From positions 16,293,104 to 16,357,103 of the forward strand of contig OZ007508.1 of the NCBI GenBank assembly GCA_963931865.1: DNA of 64,000 nucleotides. The letters run 5' to 3'. Source of the stretch: Axinella damicornis. Its lineage: Eukaryota; Porifera; Demospongiae; Axinellida; Axinellidae. Within the stretch, counting starts at the first letter, position 1. Each line of letters starts with the position of its first letter. Below, in pieces: positions 35,503-47,061 of the stretch. The notes under the pieces are model-generated. The model searched no databases. It was not told where the DNA came from and saw only the letters and a list, made by a program, of their open reading frames with translations. Made by a program: the position numbers and the translations under genes.

Positions 35503-38500
35503 CTACAATCCTTGAAGTTTTCTCAGTGTCTTCTCGTACACCAGAAAGGAAAGGGCCACACTTGACGCAGCCTGCAGAGAGCACAGTACAAACGTAATGA
35601 AGCAACCCTCCATACATTATGCATAGTGCGTATGCATGTATTGTCTACATGTATTCAGTGGATCTACCGGTCAATAATCTCATTAAAATCCATGATGGGT
35701 GTGTCTGGCAATACTTTGAATTTGCTTTTACTCTACAGAAATCAGCATTGCAAGTGTTTGAGTAGGGATTGAGGCTACCTCACTTGCAGACTATAGAAAT
35801 CTTTATGGTAGCTCCAAACGATTTATTATAGTTGGTAAAGTAAGTTTGGAAGTGATCAAAAACTTGCATGTAGCTACACCTAAACTAATCAGAACAGCTG
35901 GACTCAAATGTGATGGAAGTTTTCATGCCCTAATTATGGTGGCAGGTAGCTCCTTTACACAGTATCCTAGTTGTAAAACCTATTTCTTCGACTGAGGTGA
36001 TTGTCTTACATAACCAGGGTATCCACTCTGTTTTTGCAGTGGCATGCACTCTTGACTGGATACGTACCTTGATAAGTGAAGGTGAGATGCCCTTGTAAAA
36101 CGCCAGTGGTCCTTCCTGTCTGAGGACAGAAAGGAAGCAATCTAAAGTCCCTCGATATTGCTGTACTCTGCCAAAATGTAGTCTTGCATCTTCAAATCCC
36201 TGAACCTGAAAGTTAAACGAAGACGACACAATTGAAAGTGTGGGAGGGGGCCGGGTTACCATAGAGTGCTACTTCTGATATGATTTCTGTACAGCAGAGG
36301 TGATGTAATGTACAGCAGAGGTGATGTAATGCAGTTGCAGTTGTATTACATCTAATTATGCATCACTCACAAATGAGTATTTTTGCAATGGGTAACGAAA
36401 TGAATTTGTTGCAGAATAATTATTATAATACTAAGTGGCATCGAGTACTTGCTGCAATATGCTTGGCAAAGATTTGACAATTGAATCGACTTGAATCAAT
36501 GTAGACATACCTTTGTCTACTGAATGTCAGTAACTGACCTCGAGTCTTTTCTTCACCAGGTCTAGTGGAAGCACTACAGTTTTGCTCAGTATCCCAGCCA
36601 AAGCTCCACACACTAGTGGCCTCAGGCTATCACCCGCTGACTGGAGAAAGAGAAATACGATTCACAAGCAGGTGCAGCCTTCAGATGTGACAACTCTGAG
36701 CAAAGCTTTGGCCCCATGGGGAATCATTGGGATATACAAGAACACCATACGTAACCGGCAGTGCACAGAGATAACATTGGGCACAATAAATGTGCTGAGT
36801 ATCTGGCAAGATAGTCCATAATCAAGAGATGTTTTTATGAAACATAGATAGATAGACATGCATACTTGAAATGTACCGGTGAAGGACATTCTATATAACT
36901 GCATGGCACTGAGGTGTTGTCAGGTAAGCTATACATTACACTCCTGGTAAGAGGTATAAGTTGTCTGTGTGTCTCCAATTAGAGGAATTGAGTCACAAAG
37001 TCACGGCTATATGTATACAGTGAACCTGTAGAAAGACTGTTTTCCAGATACCACTGAATGTGTGGTAGAATCCGAAGGAGAAACCTGCCTGTGGAACCAC
37101 TGTGAGCATTGCAGGAGTCAATCCTGGAAGAAAACAGCATATATGTTGAACGTGGGAAGGAGTAGCATCATTCCCAGGCCTTCTACACCTCCGGTTTTTG
37201 ATTGCTTGCAGTATGCAAAAACGTTTTTGCACAAGTGATCAAAACTGGAGGTGTAGAAGGCCTGGGAATGATGCTAGGGAAGGAGTACTGGTATGGTGTA
37301 CATACTCTGTGCATATAATAATAAGAGCACATAAAATGATGCAGGACAGAGCTAGCTACCTTTGTAGAATGTCTTGACGCCGTTTTCTGAGTACATCCTC
37401 GCAACTGCATGATACAAACTAGGGTACACCTGCAAGGGATGATACAAACTAGGGTACACCTGCAAGGGTAGGGTCACACTATGGCATCTAGCTGTAGCCT
37501 TGTGATGGCCCTGGGTCATTGCATGTGAAGTTGGGAGCATGCATGCCCTAGTGGTTCTAACATTTCCACATCTGTGCATGGTGTCGACTATGGCAGTGAT
37601 GTTAATTTCTAAACTGATGTCTGATTTGTTAGTTAGGTCATGTGACTTAGGATCAGTGCTAACTTAGGGTGGGGTCCGATGATTCCGAGTCATGTGCACA
37701 GAATATTTTGAGAAATACCTGAGCACCATACATGAACACTGATACCTGGGGTTCTCCCTGTCCAATGAGTCTGGTCCTGAGAGTGTCAAAGGGTTGGCTG
37801 GCCAACGTGGCAGCCAAGCCTGCCAGACATCCGCTGGTGAAGTTCACAGCTACCAGACAAAGGACAAACAACAGGTGTGCCAGATTCATACGGTAGGTAT
37901 GAAAAACGTCGCTCCTTACCAATTTTCCATGGTTTCCAGTTAAGGAACAGACCGTGGGCAGCATTGCTGCAAGTCTCAAATGTTCCAAACTGTGTAATAG
38001 ATACACACTCACTGGGTTACTTGTCTAGTACGCACAGCATAGTCATGATTTTGTATTGTTACAATGAGAATAGACGTCTACATGAAGCCGGCCACTCGAT
38101 GCTAACCTGTGTAGCTCCGTACACAAGGTACAGTAGTTGTCCAGGAATGAATCCTTTCCTGAGAGAAAGTAATTGGATCAGTTTTGGAATATAATTGACT
38201 CGTTGCTTAGTTCTGCCATCTCAACTGCTATGGCAACAATGTTTCTTCTCCATTGTTTACCATGCACAGAAGCTATGAACATTTCAGATTTGAAATGAAC
38301 ATTTGGTGCACACTTTACAACTTCACAAACCTCCCACTGAATTCAGAGATATGGCTGTACAGCATATGTATGTTAACTAATGGATACAATGTAGTTGCCA
38401 TAGCAACAAAGTTTATCCTTTGCGGAAACATTCAAATGTTAGGACTGGAGAGTGAAGATCCCACGAAAAAGGGTGTTATTCCCACGGCACTTCATTACCA

Positions 38501-39896
38501 TGTACATCAGTGCTGCAGCTTCTGGCTTACAGTTCAACTTTGTCACTCTGAGATGCAAGCTTCAGACATTTTTCAGATTACAGCCAACAGAGGAGACCTG
38601 GCATTTGCATGCACTTGTGGAAAAAGACACCCCTTTCCGCTTTCTTGGGCTGATGACTGCAGGATGCCCTATGGCACTTCTCTCTTCTAGCTATAATCAC
38701 TGGTTCTCAAACAGTGTATGCACGTGGAACAAGAAGTACCATGGAAACATTCGCATGGCCGGGTGTTCTTCACTCTACTCCTCCTTCCTCTTAAGCTCTC
38801 TATGTCATTGTGTATTCTTGGTTCACCCCAGGCTTTCCAGTTTCACGAGGCATACCACCACACCGGAGTTAGTACATCATTGGTATGTATGCAACAACTA
38901 GCCTCGTTCCCAGGCCTCTACCACAGCTTTTGTCGCTTGCAGTACGAAAATCCGCGATTTTTGTACTGCAAGCGACAAAAGCTGTGGTAGAGGCCTGGGA
39001 ACGAGGCTATGCAACAACCACATCATACACAGTGGAGTACCAGAGATAACTGAGCAGTGCACTGACCAGAATGCTCTCACACCTTCCTCCCTCAATACTG
39101 TTTGTGCAGCATGGAACACACCTCTGTATTTGGCCGTGGAACAGCTCTGTAGTTACATGAAACAATACAATTATCATCTCACATTCGGACGATAAGGTAA
39201 GGGAGGGAGGGAGGGGATTTCCAGACGGAATTGTAATTCCGGACATGGCAATTCATGGCCCTCACATTCGCTTGTTTAGCAATTCTTCTGAGTGCACATG
39301 CATACCGTACCTTCGGACTTTCCGACGCTGTACAATTGTGAGCAAGACCTGCTCCTAGAAAGCGAAAGCTGGGGTGTGTCCGGAAATCCCCTACTGTCTC
39401 CCCAACCTTACAGCATACTGTCAGGCAACTTCTTCCGACCTCACTCACACCCAGCAGCTTTTGATTCCAAACACCACATTCTCTTAGTCATCCTCGGTGA
39501 ATAGCACATATGCAGCTTGCTCATGCTCACCCCACAAATTATTGTAGGTATAAGGTAACGGAGGGGGTTTCCGGAGTCTTTTTAATTCCGGACACGGCAT
39601 TCATGCCCCTCACATTCGCTCCATTAGAAATTATTCCGAATTATGGTAAGTGCGCATGCATACCCTACCTTCGAACTTTCCAACGCTGTGCAGAAAAACT
39701 GCTCTTAGAGAGCGAAAGCTGGGGCAGTATCCGGAAATCCCCTACTGTCCGGAAACCCCCTCCGTTACCTTACCTTCCGAATGGGCTCAAGCTGAAGCTG
39801 AAGCCTGACTTTGAGTACATCCAGCGGGGCTATGAGGAGTCTCGTGATACTACCAGAGACAGCGCCAGCCACGACACTGTCACTGGACGACACCAT
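35503..39896 (-). CDS. SLC25A19: Mitochondrial thiamine pyrophosphate carrier, complete, 10 exons
   Basis: The exons, in coding order, are 39774-39896, 39067-39146, 38107-38158, 37920-37989, 37746-37849, 37360-37429, 37026-37123, 36539-36640, 36068-36205 and 35503-35571. All phases fit and give 301 residues (human SLC25A19 has 320). The three mitochondrial-carrier signatures are visible: APLDVLKVR in exon 1, QPFDTLRTR in exon 5 and LPLDLVKKR in exon 8. Diagnostic SLC25A19 stretches are FWKGFIPGQLLYLVYGATQF, CGALAGILSK and the block from GFEDARLHFG to YKGISPSLIK. The protein should exchange cytosolic thiamine pyrophosphate across the mitochondrial inner membrane. It is transcribed away from PPP1R21 with the two start codons 195 bases apart. 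Intron 1 and intron 2 contain MITEs, and the acceptor of exon 6 is duplicated. Confidence 0.93.
37163..37276. mobile_element. Foldback MITE, TAGCATCATT variant, 114 bp
   Basis: Ends TAGCATCATTCCCAGGCC and the exact complement. A perfect 9-bp duplication, GGGAAGGAG, flanks it. The compensating change in both tips (CATCAT) keeps the hairpin paired. SLC25A19 intron 6. Confidence 0.92.
37411..37469 (-). repeat. 30-bp tandem duplication containing a splice acceptor
   Basis: A 30-base unit is present twice. On the minus strand each unit carries CTTGCAG followed by the first codons of SLC25A19 exon 6, so there are two in-frame acceptors 30 bases apart. Confidence 0.9.
38899..39009. mobile_element. 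Foldback MITE, TAGCCTCG family, 111 bp
   Basis: A near-perfect hairpin with TAGCCTCGTTCCCAGGCC tips. A perfect 9-bp duplication, TGCAACAAC, flanks it. SLC25A19 intron 2. Confidence 0.93.
39193..39410. repeat. Diverged copy of the 39551-39772 element
   Basis: It begins GATAAGGTAAGGGAGGG and shares with the downstream element the order ..CACATTCGCT.., ..GCATACC-TACCTTCG-ACTTTCC.., ..GAGCGAAAGCTGGG-like and CCGGAAATCCCCTACTGTC. SLC25A19 intron 1. Confidence 0.75.
39551..39772. mobile_element. MITE with TAAGGTAACGGAGGGGG ends, 222 bp
   Basis: A perfect 25-bp terminal inverted repeat begins TAAGGTAACGGAGGGGGTTT. On the minus strand the right-hand tip abuts SLC25A19 exon 1 and supplies the T of the GT donor and the bases after it. 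No clear target duplication. Confidence 0.85.
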
Positions 39897-40091
39897 CCAC
39901 GAATCTAGAGTGGCTCACTCCTTCGCTAGCCTCGTTCCCAGGCCGCGTACGCGGCCTGGGAACGAGGCTAGCCCTTACGTCCGGCGCGGCGCCCCGCCCC
40001 ACCTTGCCCCACCCAGGCCCACGCAATTCCCGGGGACGTCCCTCGAATTTGTGCCCGGTCTCATGATGTGTGTAGCTTTCCTCGACTAAGG
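39897..40091. promoter_or_regulatory. Divergent promoter region, SLC25A19 / PPP1R21
   Basis: Only 195 bases separate the two opposite start codons, so both promoters or 5' UTRs must lie here or within upstream exons. The PPP1R21 side is rich in G+C, with CCGCCCC/CCCCACC Sp1-like boxes around 39985-40025 and an ACGTCC motif. A 44-bp perfect palindrome sits in the middle. No TATA box was seen. Confidence 0.6.
39927..39970. mobile_element. 44-bp perfect palindromic MITE in the divergent promoter
   Basis: Two 22-base arms starting TAGCCTCGTTCCCAGGCC are exact complements and meet at GCGTACGC with no loop. The flanking bases do not give a clear 9-bp duplication. Confidence 0.85.
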
Positions 40092-43000
40092 ATGGGGTCC
40101 GAGCTGCAAGGAAAGTACCAGAAACTGGCGCAGGAGTATGCGAAGGTGAGCTGCATGGGAATAACTTGCCTTTACAGATTCATAGCGTGCAGGAGCAGAG
40201 GATCAAAGTGGATGGCTGGTTTCGTTCCAATAAGAGCTCCCTGTATCCTGGGCGTTCTGTGAGATGAATGAGTGCTCCTGATCGTACAGTAAGCAATTAA
40301 CTAGGTGTGATCGCGTGCCTTGCACGAAGACAACTGTCTGATAGAAAGGACGGTCTTGGCTTGTTTGAATCTGGTACGTTTGTAGTATGCCATGTCATTT
40401 CATGACCCCAGACTTCAGTACTGATGTGAAGGGCCAAACCCTCATGCTAAATGGCTGTAGTTGCCTTTTCTGTAGTATTGCAGGCCAACCTTTCTCTGTG
40501 ATGAAAGTCTGGTGTACTGAGCATACAGCGGATTGCACTTCAGTTCGAAAATTTGAGCATTCCGTAGATTTTTGCGGAAACTGTGTTCTGCAAGTATGAT
40601 GCTCACACAAAGTGCCCGCAACTTCCAGACTCCAGCGTGTTCTGGGCCGTGTCGTTTCCGTGAAGCTACACCTACAGGAAGCTCTTGCCGCTAAATTTTA
40701 GTGTGGTCATGGAATCTGCAAATATTCGAATGGAAGTGCAATCCGCTGTATCAGCCGTGTTAGTTTACCGGCAATTATATAGCTGAGTTAACTAAGGTAG
40801 GCCAGGGCCTGATCAGGCTGCAGATAAGCGACTGTACTCTTCCGTTGATCCAATAACCAGCATTTTGAACACTTGAAGAACTTCGTACAATTGCTTGCAT
40901 TCTTCAGGAGTTGAGATGCAAGACTTGTGTTTTGCAGCCCAGTCAGAAGCATCCTAGACTCATGGCTGGTCTGTGGGACTAACTTATTGCCCACAGACCA
41001 GCCCTCCCTAGCTGCAAATTAGTACCACTGACCACCCCTCCGCCCCTCCCTAGAGTAACTTACTGCAGAGAGGGTTGCTTACTTGCTGCTGGGGAGGGCT
41101 GGTCTGTGGTACTAACTTGCTAGGGAGGGCTGGATTGTGGTACTAAGTTGCAGCTTTGGAGGGCTGGACATTGCTTGTGGCTTTAATGGTAACTCAGAAC
41201 AACAGACTGTGGGTGGAATTTCCGAGTTTGTCAACAACACAATGAAGATGACATTTGAATGTGCAGTGAAGTTGCAGCACAGTGCATTCAAGATACACAA
41301 ACATAATGTGCTCCGCATAATGTGCCCAACTTACCAATGTCTCTGTGAGGTGTTGTTAGGGTAGTGACCTGGGATGATGAGTGCATGTGCTCTGTTGCTC
41401 GCTCCCCCCTCAGCTGAGAAGCCATGTTGATATCCTGAAGAAAGCTGTTAAAGACGAACAGGCACAGAGGACATCCCTGGAGGTATGCACTGTAGCCAAG
41501 CTCGGGACTAATTTACACTCTACCAACACCACACCAGCCACATCTGTCTTGCAAGACAGACAGACCGGCTGACTGTGTGGGGAGAGAACCTGTCTCTGGC
41601 TGGCAGACATTCTCAGACCACATCCTCTTCTTCTGTAGCTTCGCAATGGCTATCTAAGCAAACCACTTTAAGGGATGTTCCCCCCTTCCTCTCCTCATCT
41701 CTCATTTCCCCCACTCATAGGAGAGTCTGAGGGAGAGGACGCTCTCCTTGAGGAAACATGTGCAGGAGAACGAATCACTGGAGTTTAGAAATCAACAGGT
41801 GTGTGGGGGGTGTGCTTGTGGGTGTAAGGGGTGTGGGGGTGTGGTTGTGGGTGTGAGGAGGTGTGGATGTGGGGAGAGGGTGAGGGAGTGAGAGAGGAGC
41901 CTGGAAGCAAGGTGGGTGAGGAGGCTACAGTCTTCTGTTGCTTACTATGCCCTGGTACTGTAATCGTACTGGGAAGTATTGGTGCAGGCACTTGCTAGAC
42001 TGTATGTGCTGTCAACTTCCATATATGGCTCTGGGCTTATGCTTGCACCCGCAGTGCCAGGATACAACTTACTTTTCTTTCTTGTTGGCATGGAAATCAA
42101 CACGTGTTTACACCGTAACACCATCTACATATCTCTTCGATTTACTTCCTTGCCAACGTCCTGCTGTAGCTGTGGCTTACTCTTGTGTGCGCTGGTCTGG
42201 TGGCAAGCTCCTGAGGTTAGTGTGTTATTCCCAAACACCAGCATTCCTGATGTTTCCTTGGGTATCTAGGCTTTGCATATTTTGATCAGGCATCACATGT
42301 TGTAGTGTCTCAGTTAGTAAACAGTGGATACTGGAGCGTGGCTTTAGAATTTCCTGTTAATAGTACGCTCGTGTTGCTGCCACAGTCGATACACCATGAC
42401 CACATGCCTCCCACCAGGTAGAAAATTTAACCAGGAGCTGTGTACTTGGTCACCTACCACCTGCAAGTAACTGTTGTGAAACGAAGAACTTGCAGTGACA
42501 GTACTCCCTTTTTACCTGCACGTTCTGTGATAGTACCATATGTACAATGTAGAGTACTGCAGTGATGCTCTTTACTTCGGGGAGTTCGTTTCACTACATA
42601 TATCCACAAATTAGCTACGCCTATAGTTTGCTGACTCAGAGAATAAATGGTTAACAAATGAATATACTGCTATGTAGTACCCCATTGCATTCATCAGTAA
42701 CCTGATCTCATTACAAGACAGTGTGCAATGTTATCCAGTAATCTCTAGTGAATTGTTGTAATCTTCTAGTAATCTCTAGTGGAAACATACCAACCCCCCG
42801 TTGTCTCATTTCCCTTTGCTATCACAGCTGAGCAAGCGTGTGGCCTTCTTGCAAGAGGAAGCGAACAGCCCAGTCAAAAACAAGAAGAAGAAGGTGGGCT
42901 CGAGTTTCAGGTTTTGTTGCATTGCCGCCACCTGGAGCCAGGCTGGGTATGTGCTGTAGTTTCAGCATGGAACGGAACTGGCGCTGGTTTTGTGGGTGTG

Positions 43001-45785
43001 GTACAGCTGGGTACATGTAATTTTCCAGCTGATGTTTATATATGCATGGCATATATTTGCATTCAGATTCATAGCACTGTGCACAATACCACAAACAAAT
43101 TCCGTAGTAACCACAACTGTTAAATATGGTAGGTAATGCTGCAATATTTGCATATTATAAGCGTTTGTCATTTGCAAGATTTAAGTAGCCTTGTTCCCAG
43201 GCCCCGCCCAACTTTTCATTGCTTGCAGTATGGTTAAGTGGGAGAGGGCCTGGTATATTTCCTCACGTGAGTGACGATTGAAGCTCAGAACTGGAGCTCA
43301 GAACAGCAAAAACAACCTAAGGTACCAGGTAATTTATAACTCACCACGCATATCTAGCTAACGGGTGGTGCTTTTCATTCTGAATTTTTTTTGCCATTTC
43401 TCAATGATGTCATGCTCACGTGAGGAAGATACCAGACCCTCTCCTGCTTATCCGTACTGCAAGTCACAAAAAGCTGGGCGGGGCCTGGGAATGAGGCTAG
43501 GCATTAAGCACTGTGATCTTATCTTTGCAATTGAATCACGCGACCTTTAGCCCTCCCTCATTACGATGGAGTGATTCAACCCCTAGACCTTCTGGAAGAC
43601 TTCGCTTGCGTTTCAGCTGTTGCCAGTTGAGCACAAACCAGTAATTGTTTGCCTCTACATGTAGTGCTACCTGCTGTGTTACACTTTGCTAAGACTCTTC
43701 TCTCTTCTGAAGATCTTGATTTATCTTTCACTTTCAGCATTCGGAGTAGATTCTCAAGCCACAATACCAAAAGTTTATAGAGACAAGCCTCATGAGAAAT
43801 TATACTGCAGCTAATGTTGTATTCCCTTGCCTTCCGCTGCCCAGAGTCCTTCGGATGGGTATGGGTTTCCCTCAGGGGTATCTGAGGTACACACCCAGGA
43901 ATTGGCAGCCAAGATCTCCGAGAATGAGAGACTACATATGAAGGTACGCTCGTGAGATTTAGCTCGTCATCTTTGTGGACACTACCCTGCATGCATGGCA
44001 GAGAGACGGTCTACCTTGATAGACTAGTCTATTACGAGTTACAATGAATGGACTGCAGATTTCATTTCTACTGTTCCTTGCTCAGCTGTTGGAGGTCACT
44101 CAGAAGTCAGAGCGTAAAGCCTTGGGAATGGAAAGCAAGATTGTGAAGCTAGAACAGTGAGTAATGTGGCATTCAGTGCATTCAATCAGTGACCAAAATG
44201 CCGGCATGCTTTTCCTCCTCGTCCCTCTATTACCTCTCCCCTCTACATCTCCTTCTTCTGCACCTCCTTCTCCCTCTTGTTCCTTTCTTCAATCCTCCCT
44301 CCTCTTCTACCTCTCCACTCTTCTCTCATCAATCTCTTCTCCCTCCTGTCCCTCCTCACTCTTCTCCCTTTACCTCCTCCAACTCCCCTCCTTCCTCCTC
44401 CCCCCCCCCCCCCCCTTCCCATTGTTCTTCCCCACTCCTCCCCTCCTCCTCTCCTTCTTTCCTCCCCCCCCCTCCCCCCCCTCCCCCCCTCCTCCTTCCT
44501 TCCTCCCCTCCTCCCCTCCTCTCCTCTTCCCCCCTCCTCCCCTCCTCTCCTCCTCCCCTCCCCCCTCCTCTCCTCTCCTCTCCCCCTCCCACCTCCCTCC
44601 CCCCCCTCCTCCCCTCCTCCTCTTCCCCCCTCCTCTCCTCCTCCTCTCCCCCCTCCTCTCCTCCTCCCCTCCTCCCCTCCCCCCTCCTCTCCTCTATCCC
44701 CTCCCACCTCCCCTCCTCTCCTCTTCCCCCCTCCTCCCCTCCTCTCCTCCTCCCCTCCCCCCTCCTCTCCTCTCCCCCCTCCCACCTCCCTCCCCCCTCC
44801 TCTCCTCTTCCCCCCCTCCTCCCCTCCTCCTCTTCCCCCCCTCCTCTCCTCCTCCTCTCCCCCCCTCCTCTCCTCCTCCCCTCCGCCCCTCCCCCCCTCC
44901 TCTCCTCTCCCCCCTCCCACCTCCCTCCTCCCCTCCTCTCCTCTTCCCCCCCTCCTCCCCTCCTCTCCTCCTCCCCTCCCCCCCTCCTCTCCTCTCCCCC
45001 CTCCCACCTCCCTCCCCCCTCCTCTCCTCTTCCCCCCCTCCTCCCCTCCTCCTCTTCCCCCCCTCCTCTCCTCCTCCTCTCCCCCCCTCCTCTCCTCCTC
45101 CCCTCCTCCCCTCCCCCCCTCCTCTCCTCTCCCCCCTCCCTCCTCTCCTCTCCCCCCTCCCACCTCCCTCCTCCCTCCTCTCCTCCCCTATTCTTCTCTC
45201 CCTCCCATCCCCAGGGAGGTGTCCACTCATCTTGCAGCTGTGGATGAGATTAATCGAGAGCATGAGCTGCAGGTGGAGAACATCCGTGCCGAGAAAGCGA
45301 TGCTGGAGGTGAGAGCTCATTAGCTTCATTTCCAGGCCCACTGTCTGCAAGTGGACTATTTTTAATGGAGAGAGGGTTCACATTGGAGACTTTAGTAGCT
45401 TTCAGTTGTTCAGCAGCTTGCATGAGGAGGCGCCTATCTGGAGTCCTGACTAAGGAAGAGGGAGACCGATTAGAAAAATTTCTCATGGGCAACATATAGC
45501 AAACAAAAGACCATGACTGCGTGATGTGGTCATCTGCTCATGATATGATTCTTCTTTCTGTGAAATCTTCTCCCACTTGTAGGCGAAGCTAGTGACACAG
45601 AGCAGTGAGCTGGACACTCTCAGGAAGGCCATGGAGAAGTATGTGTTGTGCTGTACGATTGCATGTGTATGGTTCAGCAATGTCGGACATGTAGTGTGTG
45701 CATTCTCCACAACCTCCGTACACCTTTGGACATCTGCTTAGGTGGTCAGAGCTTAAAGACAGTCAGGTGACTGTTGTGACCTTTT

Positions 45786-45849
<64 letters not shown>

Positions 45850-47029
45850 CTAGGCACCTGATTGTTGCCAAAGAGGAGCAGCATAAAGTTTCAGGTATAT
45901 TGACAGCATCGCTATCTGTAACAATTAAGCAACAAGTGTGTATCCAAACTGATGTGCATCTTCACTGCATCTTCATTTTCATTATGGCAGCTGCCAGTGC
46001 ACCCCAACGAGTTACATTATGGGAACCAAGTTAGTTTGATCGTACATTGTCAAGTGTGTTTGTAATTCTGATGGACCGTACTCAATGCTGATAACTTATT
46101 GAGACTTGTGCAATGCTAGGCCTCAGCCTGCGGCTCCACACTGCTAGTGATTCAGCCGAGTTGATCATCTTGAAGTCTGTTTTTTGTTTTTCAGAATTGC
46201 AATTACTGATCAAGTGTTAGTGGTTGTAGCCTCACCAGAGCTGTGGTTGACAAATTTCACGTCTTACTGGATGATGATCTCTTTAAACCTTGAACCCAAT
46301 CGTGCAGCAAGCACCAAGCCTGTAAACACACACTCACCTACTAGTATAGTATATACACCTACCCACTGCATCTAGTGAGGATGTGCTCATGATAACACAC
46401 TTGCTTTCCGCAGACACTTCATCGTCCTATGAAGCTTTGAACGTACCAGTTGTGGATACTAAACTACAGGTGGGAAATTATGTATGTTAGGTCACTAGCC
46501 TTCTTATCAGAGGTTAACATTGACTTCCAAGTTTATTGGCTATGCCAAGAGACTTCATGGGTCTTGTTTAGTGTTTCTCTCCTGGGAGGAGGTTCTTAAA
46601 TTAATATTAATCCTCTTTCCTCACTACACTTCACCAGGCTGAAGTTTTGAAGGTGCTTGTAGGAGTGGTGGAGCTGTTGACCACCTTCACAACTCAAATG
46701 TCTACATTCCATTCCTACCTGGAACAGGTATGTCTCTGTATGTACGTACTACAGACAACATCGTATTGTCCGATCTGAAACCACACCATGGATTCTTAGA
46801 ATTGTGTTAACTGATGTGTTTCTCGCTCTTTGCTCTTCTCCCTCAGCGGTGTAAGGCATACCCAGTGGACACTGCCACAGGTCAACCTATGTCCGTAGTT
46901 AACCAGAAGGTCAGTGTGTGTGTGTGTGTGTGTTGTATGTGTGTGTGTGTGTTGTATGTGTGTGTGTGTGTGTGGTGTGTGTGTGTGTGTGTTGTGTGTG
47001 TGTGTGTGTGTGTGTGTTGTATGTGTGTA

Positions 47030-47061
<32 letters not shown>

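Noticed and set aside
38253..38901. Two overlapping plus-strand frames of about 145-150 codons inside SLC25A19 intron 2
   Set aside because: No recognisable family, no paired splice sites, and antisense to a well-supported intron. A decayed gene fragment is possible but cannot be shown.
44164..45350. Long reading frames on both strands (up to about 380 codons) rich in Pro/Ser/Leu or Gly/Glu/Arg
   Set aside because: They are the polypyrimidine tract read in all frames; the region is PPP1R21 intron 6 and its composition alone removes stops.
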